From DUOD01 sp050945235 (GTDB lineage: Bacteria; Bacillota; Clostridia; DUOD01), in contig JBMNSO010000059.1 in NCBI GenBank assembly GCA_050945235.1, forward strand, positions 1 to 10,056: a stretch of 10,056 nucleotides of DNA, written 5' to 3'. Position 1 is the first letter of the stretch. Every line of letters starts with the position of its first letter. Made by a program: the position numbers and the translations under genes. This document shows, in pieces, positions 1 through 6,229 of this stretch. The notes under the pieces are model-generated. The model made no database searches and had not been told where the DNA came from. It saw only the letters and a list, made by a program, of their open reading frames with translations.

Positions 1-1
1 C

Positions 2-349
2 ATCACCCTCCAGCAGGATGCCAGTGTTGATACTGCCTTTAAACTGGGTATACCCAATGAAGACGGATGGGCTGCGTATTTCAACCACGGTAATCTATTC
101 ATTAAAAGGTATCACCATAGGATGGATGCGCAATATCCTGACTTTGGCGTTTCCTATGAAACCTATATAAATGATTTTATGGTAGAGATGGAATCGTTGT
201 CTCCCATGACTTTGCTGCAATCTGGTGAGACGGTTGTACATGTTGAGGAGTGGGAGTTGATAGAAGGTGTACCGGTGCCGTCCAATGATGAAGAGGATAT
301 CCATAGGATAGTGAAGGAATACATCAGCTGCTGCGGATGTTGTGAATAA
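2..349 (+). CDS. Conserved hypothetical protein, C-terminal part (galactose-mutarotase-like / DUF4380-type)
   Basis: The reading frame is open from base 2 to a TAA at 347-349, so this is the last 115 codons of a longer gene whose start lies outside the window. The visible part contains FIKRY, then AQYPDFGVSYETYIN, a run of acidic and methionine residues (MVEMESLSP), and a late HVEEWEL. As I remember the family, the pattern 'LFxKxF - YPDxGxSxEtYT - MLEmEtLsPL - hxExWxL' closes bacterial proteins with an aldose-1-epimerase/DUF4380-like beta-sandwich. No enzymatic activity is established from this fragment. The protein ends in an odd cysteine cluster, SCCGCCE (four Cys in the last six residues). 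It converges on the aroA operon and shares the terminator at 454-490. The coding call is strong (codon-like composition, open frame, terminator 105 bases later); the family name is from memory and less sure. Confidence 0.75.
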   Translation: MTLQQDASVDTAFKLGIPNEDGWAAYFNHGNLFIKRYHHRMDAQYPDFGVSYETYINDFMVEMESLSPMTLLQSGETVVHVEEWELIEGVPVPSNDEEDIHRIVKEYISCCGCCE

Positions 350-399
350 AAATATAGATCTCAAGTAGATTCCAAGCCGATACGTGTTGGTATGCCACC

Positions 400-438
400 G
401 CCGGTAGGGGCGATGCAACCGTCGGCAGGGGCGATGCA
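400..438 (+). repeat. Short tandem direct repeat, two copies, 21-nt period
   Basis: CGGTAGGGGCGATGCA at 402-417 recurs as CGGCAGGGGCGATGCA at 423-438, 15 of 16 bases identical; the match weakens to 18 positions with two mismatches if the preceding two bases are included. The block lies between the stop of the hypothetical gene and the shared terminator and is more GC-rich than its surroundings. It resembles half-units of the short GGGGCGA-type intergenic repeats that I recall from several Bacillota genomes, but no inverted partner (TGCATCGCCCC) is present here, so it may be a decayed or partial copy. No function can be assigned. Confidence 0.6.
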
Positions 439-453
439 GTGGATAGGCGTTAG

Positions 454-490
454 AAAAAACTTCAGTGATTATTTGTCACTGAAGTTTTTT
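454..490. terminator. Bidirectional intrinsic terminator between converging transcripts
   Basis: A perfect 15-bp inverted repeat (arms 454-468 and 476-490, 7-nt loop TTATTTG at 469-475). Each arm starts or ends in a run of six A/T, so a GC-containing stem followed by a U-run is produced on both strands. It lies between the rightward hypothetical gene (stop at 349) and the leftward aroA operon, and would end both transcripts. The aroA stop codon (476-478) and its last codons (Lys-Lys-Leu-Gln) are encoded by the right-hand arm, so the operon's terminator overlaps its coding end. Confidence 0.9.
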
Positions 491-1765
491 CATAAGTTCA
501 AAGAACCCGGGAAAGGAAATATTAATACAGTCGGTATTTCGTATTACGGTTTCACTTCCTGCAATAAGGGAAGCTATGATCAGTGCCATGGCCATACGAT
601 GGTCGCCGTGGCTGTCCACCCTGGCAGGGATTAAGGTACGGGGGCCTTCTATTATCAGGCCGTCGTCGGTGGTGCGTATACCGGCGCCCATCTTATTTAG
701 TTCTGTTGCCAAAATATCAATGCGATTTGTTTCCTTAACCTTTAATTCGGCAGCGTCTTTTATGACGGTGGTGCCATGGGCAGTACAGGCAGCAACGGTA
801 ATCGCCGGTATTTCGTCTATTAGTAGGGGTATTATGCTGCCTTGTATCACGGTGGCTTTTAAATCCCCGCCATATCTAACATGTATATCAGCCATAGGCT
901 CTTTACCCCAATATGATTGATTAATCAGCTCTATATCCGCCCCCATTTGTCTGTATACATCAATAATCCCCCTCCGGGTGTTGTTTATGCCCACATTTGT
1001 GATTATTACGTCGGAACCCGGCACTATAAGGGCCGCAGTTATAATAAAAGCTGCTGATGATATGTCCCCCGGTATTTTTATATGACGGCCTGTTAACTGG
1101 GAGCCCGGTTTAAGAATAATGGAGTTTTCTTGGGTGAAAATATCTGCACCTAAGGATTGTAGCATGAGCTCGGTATGATCCCTTGAAGGAACGGGTTCTA
1201 TCACTCTGGTAGGTCCCTGGGCAAACAAGCCGGCTAATAATATTGCGGATTTTACCTGGGCACTGGCCATGGGCAGTCGATACTCAATACCACGAAGGCT
1301 GCTGCCTTCAATGGTTAAAGGTGCGTAATGTGTGCCCTTATGCCCACAAATCCTTGCGCCCATTTGTGATAAAGGTTTAATAATGCGGTCCATGGGCCTT
1401 TGCTGCAGGGACACATCTCCGGTGATGACAGTTTTAAAGCTTTGTCCGGCCAGGATACCTGATAACAGTCTTAAGGTGGTGCCGGAGTTACCGGCATCCA
1501 GTACACCGGCAGGGGGCCTCAAACCTCTCAGTCCACGGACGGTAATTTTAAGCATATTATTGTCTCTAATTTGTATGTCAGCCCCCATGTCTCTAAGGCA
1601 TGATATGGTTGAGAGACAGTCATCGCCCATTAAAAAATTTTCCACCAGGGTTGTGCCCTGGGATATTGAGCCCAACATTACCGCCCTATGGCTTATGGAC
1701 TTGTCGCCGGGTACTTGTATGGTGCCCGAAAGAGGTCTGCCATTTTTTATCCAAGGTTTGGTCAT
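476..1765 (-). CDS. aroA: 3-phosphoshikimate 1-carboxyvinyltransferase (EPSP synthase), class II
   Basis: Cytosolic enzyme joining phosphoenolpyruvate to shikimate-3-phosphate to give EPSP, the sixth shikimate-pathway step. The 429-residue length is normal for the two-domain inverted-barrel fold. Visible motifs: GDKS (20-23, the PEP/S3P lysine), GNSGTTLR (92-99), SAQVK (168-172), RDHTE (195-199), NNTR (261-264), DEIP with the probable catalytic Asp317, KETNR (344-348) and HGDHRMAM (386-393). The set RxHxE + GDKx + SAQxK + NxTR is the published signature of class II enzymes, the group that includes glyphosate-tolerant forms; tolerance itself is not proven by motifs. The start ATG (1763-1765) has AGGAAG six bases upstream, overlapping the TGA of tyrA (9-base gap), so translation is probably coupled. 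It is the last gene of the operon and its stop lies in the terminator stem. Confidence 0.97.
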   Translation of the reverse strand: MTKPWIKNGRPLSGTIQVPGDKSISHRAVMLGSISQGTTLVENFLMGDDCLSTISCLRDMGADIQIRDNNMLKITVRGLRGLRPPAGVLDAGNSGTTLRLLSGILAGQSFKTVITGDVSLQQRPMDRIIKPLSQMGARICGHKGTHYAPLTIEGSSLRGIEYRLPMASAQVKSAILLAGLFAQGPTRVIEPVPSRDHTELMLQSLGADIFTQENSIILKPGSQLTGRHIKIPGDISSAAFIITAALIVPGSDVIITNVGINNTRRGIIDVYRQMGADIELINQSYWGKEPMADIHVRYGGDLKATVIQGSIIPLLIDEIPAITVAACTAHGTTVIKDAAELKVKETNRIDILATELNKMGAGIRTTDDGLIIEGPRTLIPARVDSHGDHRMAMALIIASLIAGSETVIRNTDCINISFPGFFELMKKLQ

Positions 1766-1774
1766 ATTTCTTCC

Positions 1775-2887
1775 TCACTTGCCGTTATCTTTTATAAAAA
1801 CTTTATATCCGTTATGCCTAAGTATTTCGAAGGCTCTTTGCTGTTGCTGGTGGGAAGTTAGGGATATTGAAAGACATCCCGGTTCACCTTCACGGCTGTT
1901 TATTATGCCGATATTCTTTATATTAATACCATGGCTGCCCAGTAATGTCGACACAGCGCCTATTACCCCGGGTCGGTCTTCAACATCCACCACTATATCG
2001 AAGTACGGGTATATGAAACCTGTCCTGACTGAAGATAAACCGTTTCTATATTTACGGGCATGGTCAAAATATCCATAGAGCTTATCCTTTTCGTTATCCT
2101 TCAGCCATGTCTTAAAGGTGTCCAGTTTTTTTATATAAAGATTGATGATTTCCACCAACTGTTCTTTGTTGGATATACATATATCCCTCCACATTTCCGG
2201 GCTGGAGGAAGAGATTCTGGTTATATCCTTAAAACCTCCGGCCGCCAGTTTCCTCCCATGGCCTTCCTCGGTGTCCATAGACATTACTAGGTTAATCAGG
2301 CCACCGGATAAAATGTGAGGGAGATGGCTAATAAGCCCCGTTATCCTGTCATGGAGCCTGGCATCCATAACAATGGGGATGGAGCCCATGGCCTCTATCA
2401 CCTTTTTGAACCGGTCAAGGGAGGTGTTGTTATGGTTTGGGCAGGGTGTCAGAATGTAATATGCGTTTTCAAATATATGGTGGCTGCTGAAATGGTATCC
2501 GGAGTTTTCCGAACCGGCCATGGGATGGCCCCCTATAAAGCAAAGGTCACGGGGAAGTATTTTTGCTACCCGGTCCATCAGCATGGACTTGGTACTGCCC
2601 ACATCGGTTATTATACAGCCGGACCTTACGTAGGGCAGTATTTTCTCTAAGATATCAATGGTTTTCAGCACAGGAGTGCATATTACTATAAGATCGCTCT
2701 TGTTTATCTGTTCCTTGCCCGCTTGGGCAGGACAGTTAATAACACCTTGGTCATAGGCCGCCTTTACATATTCATCCTTGACATCCATGGCCCATATGTT
2801 CTTTAAACCTGCCTTGTACTTTAATGCCTTGGCAAGGGACCCCCCTATCAACCCCAGACCGATTATCAAGGCGTTGTTAATGGACAA
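1775..2887 (-). CDS. tyrA: Prephenate dehydrogenase with C-terminal ACT domain
   Basis: Oxidatively decarboxylates prephenate to 4-hydroxyphenylpyruvate with NAD(P)+, the committed step to tyrosine. The 370 residues read as a Rossmann domain beginning almost at residue 1 (GLGLIGG, 10-16; DVGSTK, 95-100), then GGHPMAGSE (119-127), the helical dimerisation domain with SHLPH (187-191) and GFKDITRI (218-225), and an ACT domain from about 296 to 366 (DRPGVIG at 304-310), the usual site of tyrosine feedback. No chorismate mutase domain is fused. The start is TTG (2885-2887), inside the last codons of aroF (11-base overlap); a later start would remove the first Rossmann strand, and no in-frame ATG is available. 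Only a weak AGG/GGATAGG lies upstream, consistent with translation coupled to aroF. Family sure; exact start fairly sure. Confidence 0.95.
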   Translation of the reverse strand: MSINNALIIGLGLIGGSLAKALKYKAGLKNIWAMDVKDEYVKAAYDQGVINCPAQAGKEQINKSDLIVICTPVLKTIDILEKILPYVRSGCIITDVGSTKSMLMDRVAKILPRDLCFIGGHPMAGSENSGYHFSSHHIFENAYYILTPCPNHNNTSLDRFKKVIEAMGSIPIVMDARLHDRITGLISHLPHILSGGLINLVMSMDTEEGHGRKLAAGGFKDITRISSSSPEMWRDICISNKEQLVEIINLYIKKLDTFKTWLKDNEKDKLYGYFDHARKYRNGLSSVRTGFIYPYFDIVVDVEDRPGVIGAVSTLLGSHGINIKNIGIINSREGEPGCLSISLTSHQQQQRAFEILRHNGYKVFIKDNGK

Positions 2888-3902
2888 TGTTATACTGCCT
2901 ATCCATTATCGGTGCCAGTTTACTGATCCTTTGGACCAGGTGGTTGAAATTATCGGGGGTTATGGATTGGGGGCCGTCGGACAGGGCACATTTAGGGTCA
3001 TGGTGAACTTCAATCATTAATCCATCGGCGCCGGCTGCAATGGCTGCCATGGCCATCGGCTCCACCAGCCTCCATTTACCGGTGCCGTGGCTGGGGTCCA
3101 CTATAATGGGCAGGTGGCTTATCTGTTTAATAACCGGTACGGCACTGATGTCCAGGGTGTTTCTTGTATAGGTTTCAAAGGTCCTTATACCTCTTTCGCA
3201 AAAAATTATATTATAGTTACCTTCGTTCATTATATATTCAGCAGCGTTTATCCATTCCTCGATGGTGGCTGATAAACCCCGCTTTAAAATAACAGGGCAC
3301 CCGGCTTTGCCCACTTCCCTTAGGAGTTGGAAGTTTTGCATGTTCCTTGCCCCTATCTGTACAACATCGATATATTTTAGTGCTATTTCGACAGAATTTG
3401 CACTGATTACTTCTGAAACGATCAAAAGACCGGTTTCTTCCCGGGCCTGGGCCAGCATCTTGAATCCGTCCTCTTCAAGGCCCTGGAAGGTATAGGGCGA
3501 GGTACGGGGTTTGTATGCACCACCCCTTAAAAACTGTGCACCGCATTTTTTAACTGCCTGGGCGGTCTTAATCAACTGTTCTTCGCTTTCCACCGCGCAG
3601 GGGCCGGCTATTATTGCCAGGTCTTTGCCGCCAATAGGGACATTTTTCACCCGTATCACTGATGATTCAGGTTTGAAAGTCCGACCGGCCAGTTTATATG
3701 ACTCCATAATATGGACTATTTTATCCACCCCGGTCATTAATTCCAGGGGTGTGTCGGCTAATATGCTTTTATCGCCTATAACGCCGATAATGGTCACATG
3801 GGCCCCCTTGGATACGTGTACCCCCAGGCCCAAGCTTTTTAAAGTGTTTGTAACATCGGATATGTTTTTTTCCGTTGCCTTTGGATTCATTACAATTACC
3901 AT
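2877..3902 (-). CDS. aroF: 3-deoxy-7-phosphoheptulonate (DAHP) synthase, type I-beta with N-terminal regulatory domain
   Basis: First shikimate-pathway enzyme: condenses PEP and erythrose-4-phosphate to DAHP. The 341 residues match the Thermotoga maritima layout: an N-terminal ferredoxin-like domain (about 1-70; VIVMNPKAT start, GVHVSKGAHVTIIGVIGD), then the TIM barrel with AGPCAVES (99-106), RGGAYKPRTSPYTFQG (126-141), QIGARNMQNF (182-191), LKRG (206-209), CERG (235-238), DPSHGTG (269-275) and EVHHDP (298-303). Cys102, His272, Glu298 and Asp309 are in place as metal ligands. In T. maritima the ferredoxin-like domain mediates inhibition by aromatic amino acids, so feedback control is expected here. 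The start ATG has GGAGG (3911-3915) eight bases upstream; the second Met (residue 5) is too far from it. A 107-base gap separates it from hisC, and its stop overlaps tyrA. No chorismate mutase domain is fused. Confidence 0.97.
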   Translation of the reverse strand: MVIVMNPKATEKNISDVTNTLKSLGLGVHVSKGAHVTIIGVIGDKSILADTPLELMTGVDKIVHIMESYKLAGRTFKPESSVIRVKNVPIGGKDLAIIAGPCAVESEEQLIKTAQAVKKCGAQFLRGGAYKPRTSPYTFQGLEEDGFKMLAQAREETGLLIVSEVISANSVEIALKYIDVVQIGARNMQNFQLLREVGKAGCPVILKRGLSATIEEWINAAEYIMNEGNYNIIFCERGIRTFETYTRNTLDISAVPVIKQISHLPIIVDPSHGTGKWRLVEPMAMAAIAAGADGLMIEVHHDPKCALSDGPQSITPDNFNHLVQRISKLAPIMDRQYNIVH

Positions 3903-3938
3903 GCTACTATCCTCCGTTTCGTTACTAGTTTAAACCAA

Positions 3939-3944
3939 ATTATA
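3939..3944 (-). promoter_or_regulatory. Possible internal -10 box before aroF
   Basis: A perfect TATAAT reads on the minus strand here, 37 bases before the aroF ATG. No convincing -35 hexamer lies 16-18 bases upstream (the sequence there is near AAGTAG), so an internal promoter is only a possibility; in AT-rich spacer DNA a chance TATAAT is common. Confidence 0.2.
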
Positions 3945-3966
3945 AAATCCATACTTCCATACTACT

Positions 3967-3991
3967 TAAGGTAGGTAGCATTACCTCCTTA
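3967..3991 (-). promoter_or_regulatory. Hairpin sequestering a Shine-Dalgarno, between hisC and aroF
   Basis: On the minus-strand RNA, 5'-UAAGGAGGUA pairs with UACCU-A-CCUUA: ten base pairs with one bulged A and a four-base AUGC loop. The 5' arm contains AAGGAGG, a near-perfect ribosome-binding sequence (core 3984-3988), and the loop holds an ATG (3979-3981) that opens a 13-codon frame (MLPTLSSMEVWIL) ending at 3940. The SD-to-ATG distance is only two bases, too short for efficient initiation. The element could be a regulatory hairpin or transcript-processing site in the operon, or a relic. No U-run follows, so it is not a simple terminator. Structure seen directly; role inferred. Confidence 0.4.
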
Positions 3992-4009
3992 TTATTACCG
4001 ACATTATCT

Positions 4010-5095
4010 CTATTTAAGAACTTTTTGCAATGCCCTTATGAATTCTTTGTTTTCTTCCGGTGTGCCGATGGTAACCCTGATCCAGTTATCCATCTTAAAT
4101 ATGTCGCCTGTCCTTACAATAATGCCCTGCCTGAGCAGGTCCTGGAATACTTCTTTACTGTGGCGGCCGGTGTTTACCATTATAAAATTGGCATGGGTCT
4201 TTATATATTCCAAACCCATGTTCTTAAAGGCGTTATATAAAAACTCTTTGCCTTGTTCGTTATTCTGCCGACTTTTTTCTACAAAGTCGGGGTCGTCCAG
4301 GCTGGCCAGGGCTGCTACTTGGGCGACGGTCGTAACATTAAAGGGTCCCCTTACCCGGTTAATAGCGTTTATCATATCGGGATGACCGATGGCATAGCCT
4401 ACCCTCAGGGTAGCCAGCCCATAAACCTTTGAGAAGGTTCTCAGTATTATGATATTTTCGTATTCTTCCAAGAGCTCCACGCTTTCCGGGTAGTTGACAT
4501 CGGTGACATATTCATAATAGGCCTCGTCCAATACTACCAGAACATCGGATGGTGTTTTCTTTAGCAGTTCCCTTTGCTGGGCCATGGTGAATATTGTGCC
4601 GGTGGGGTTGTTGGGATTACACAGCCAAATGACCTTGGTTTTGGGGGTAATAGCCTGGGCCGTGGCCTCTAAATCAACGCCATGGTCCTTAAGGGGCAGC
4701 TCGACTATTTTTCCATCCATGATTCTTGTTACGGTTTCGTATCGTGGGAAGGAAGGGAAGGCCATAATAGCCTCATCACCAGGGTTTATATAGGTTTGGG
4801 CGATCATTCCCAGTATCTCGTCCGAACCCGCTCCAAGTAGAAAATGGTCTGGCGACAGCCCGAATAGGTCACTAAGTTTGTTCTTAAGATCGGTACAGTT
4901 ACCGTCGGGGTATATTGCTAGGTGGTCCAACATATTGGCTACTGCCTTTTTTGCGGCTGGGGAACAGCCCAGGGGATTTTCGTTGGATGCCATTTTTATT
5001 ACCTTTTGTATACCTAACTCCCTTTTAACTTCTTCAATGGGCTTGCCGGGTATATAAGGTGTTAAGTGGGATATCGCTTGTCTGTGTTTTAGCAT
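4010..5095 (-). CDS. hisC: Histidinol-phosphate / aromatic aminotransferase (HisC family)
   Basis: PLP-dependent class I/II aminotransferase of 361 residues. Motifs in order: SNENP (37-41), CNPNNPTG (159-166), DEAYYEY (190-196, with Asp190 and Tyr193 for the cofactor), FSK with the Schiff-base Lys223, ATLRVGY (228-234; the usual residue here is Gly or a similar small one rather than Thr) and RVTIGTPEEN with the carboxylate-binding Arg340. The family transaminates imidazole-acetol phosphate in histidine synthesis, and Bacillus subtilis HisC also makes tyrosine and phenylalanine. Here it is surrounded only by aromatic-pathway genes with no other his gene, so conversion of 4-hydroxyphenylpyruvate to tyrosine is the likely main or second role (inference from context). 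The ATG is preceded by a full AAGGAGGT (5102-5109) six bases away, the best ribosome-binding site in the operon. Stop is TAG (4010-4012). The 55-base gap to aroB holds nothing else I recognise. Confidence 0.94.
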   Translation of the reverse strand: MLKHRQAISHLTPYIPGKPIEEVKRELGIQKVIKMASNENPLGCSPAAKKAVANMLDHLAIYPDGNCTDLKNKLSDLFGLSPDHFLLGAGSDEILGMIAQTYINPGDEAIMAFPSFPRYETVTRIMDGKIVELPLKDHGVDLEATAQAITPKTKVIWLCNPNNPTGTIFTMAQQRELLKKTPSDVLVVLDEAYYEYVTDVNYPESVELLEEYENIIILRTFSKVYGLATLRVGYAIGHPDMINAINRVRGPFNVTTVAQVAALASLDDPDFVEKSRQNNEQGKEFLYNAFKNMGLEYIKTHANFIMVNTGRHSKEVFQDLLRQGIIVRTGDIFKMDNWIRVTIGTPEENKEFIRALQKVLK

Positions 5096-5150
5096 TGTTT
5101 GACCTCCTTACTTATTCTGTGTGTTTGATTAATAAAATTCTTTGCTGTAG

Positions 5151-6224
5151 TTATATCAGTGCCTTTGCTATTTCCCCTCTGTCCACATCATGGAAGATAC
5201 CGACCCGGCCGACCGCCGTGGGCAGTACAAAGGTGATTTTGCCATCTACCGCCTTCTTATCCTTTACCATTGCCTTTATAAGGGCTTTGGTATCTATGTT
5301 CTCTATTATACTTGGTAAATGGGCATGATGTATAATGTTTTTTATTCTGTTATAATAGCCTCTGTCTATCATACCCATATTCAAGGCTATCTTTGAAGCG
5401 TATATCATGCCAACAGCCACGGCTTCACCATGGGTGTATTCTTTATAACCGGTTATGCTTTCCACCCCATGGCCTATGGTATGACCGAAATTCAGAATGG
5501 CCCTGATACCGGTTTCCCTTTCGTCCTGGTTAACAACCATGGCCTTTATCTGGCAGCACCGTTTCAAACAATGTATGACCGCATCCCGGTTTAGTGCCAT
5601 TATATCCTCTATATGTCCTTCCAGCCAATCTAAGAATTGGCTGTCATAAATAATTCCATACTTTATTACCTCGGCCAAGCCGGAAGAAAGCTGTCTGGAC
5701 GGAAGGGTGCTTAAGGTGCTGCCGTCTATGTACACCAGCTTGGGTTGGTAGAAGTTTCCTATAACGTTCTTTGCCTGTGGGTGGTTTACCGCTACCTTAC
5801 CGCCTACGCTGCTGTCTACCTGTGCCAGCAGTGAGGTGGGTATCTGTACGTAAGGGATGCCCCGCATATAGGTAGAAGCCACAAACCCGGCCAGGTCGCC
5901 CACTACACCGCCGCCTAGGGCTACTATGACAGATCCCCGGTCAAGGCCGAATTCCAAGGCCTTTGTATATAGGATCTGGGCCTGCTCCAGGCTTTTGCTT
6001 TGTTCCCCCGGGGGAATGGACACATATTGTGCATTGAAATATGGTCCGATGGCCTTTTTAATGGCCTTTGAGTAAATACCCAGGACATTATCATCGGATA
6101 CCACCATGATTTTCCTGGTATCCACCACCTTTTTAAGTTCTGAGACAATGTCCTGGAGCCTATCCCAGACAAAGACAATGTCGTAGGAGTTTGCCCCAAG
6201 GTCAACCCTTATTCTTTCCATCAT
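5151..6224 (-). CDS. aroB: 3-dehydroquinate synthase
   Basis: Converts DAHP to 3-dehydroquinate, the second shikimate-pathway step, using NAD+ and a divalent metal. The 357-residue length is typical. Seen in order: PPGEQSK (71-77), the dinucleotide-binding GGGVVGDLAGF (104-114), PTSLLAQVDSSVGGKVAVN (129-147), GLAEVIKYG (182-190; Glu185 metal ligand, Lys188), NFGHTIGHGVE (245-255; His248 metal ligand), HGEAVAVGM (265-273; His265 metal ligand) and KDKK (321-324). The frame begins Met-Met; the first ATG (6222-6224) has GAGGT (6232-6236) seven bases upstream and is preferred. The stop of aroC is only five bases upstream and overlaps this ribosome-binding site, so the two are probably translationally coupled. 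It lacks any fused shikimate kinase. Confidence 0.97.
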   Translation of the reverse strand: MMERIRVDLGANSYDIVFVWDRLQDIVSELKKVVDTRKIMVVSDDNVLGIYSKAIKKAIGPYFNAQYVSIPPGEQSKSLEQAQILYTKALEFGLDRGSVIVALGGGVVGDLAGFVASTYMRGIPYVQIPTSLLAQVDSSVGGKVAVNHPQAKNVIGNFYQPKLVYIDGSTLSTLPSRQLSSGLAEVIKYGIIYDSQFLDWLEGHIEDIMALNRDAVIHCLKRCCQIKAMVVNQDERETGIRAILNFGHTIGHGVESITGYKEYTHGEAVAVGMIYASKIALNMGMIDRGYYNRIKNIIHHAHLPSIIENIDTKALIKAMVKDKKAVDGKITFVLPTAVGRVGIFHDVDRGEIAKALI

Positions 6225-6229
6225 ATCGT

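Noticed and set aside
392..634. 80-codon plus-strand frame starting in the direct repeat
   Set aside because: Runs through the terminator stem and antisense to the aroA 3' end; the repeated GAMQ peptide comes from the DNA repeat, not from a protein pattern.
1332..2078. 248-codon plus-strand frame over aroA and tyrA
   Set aside because: Lies opposite two certain genes, has no recognisable domain and no ribosome-binding site of its own; a shadow of the minus-strand coding.
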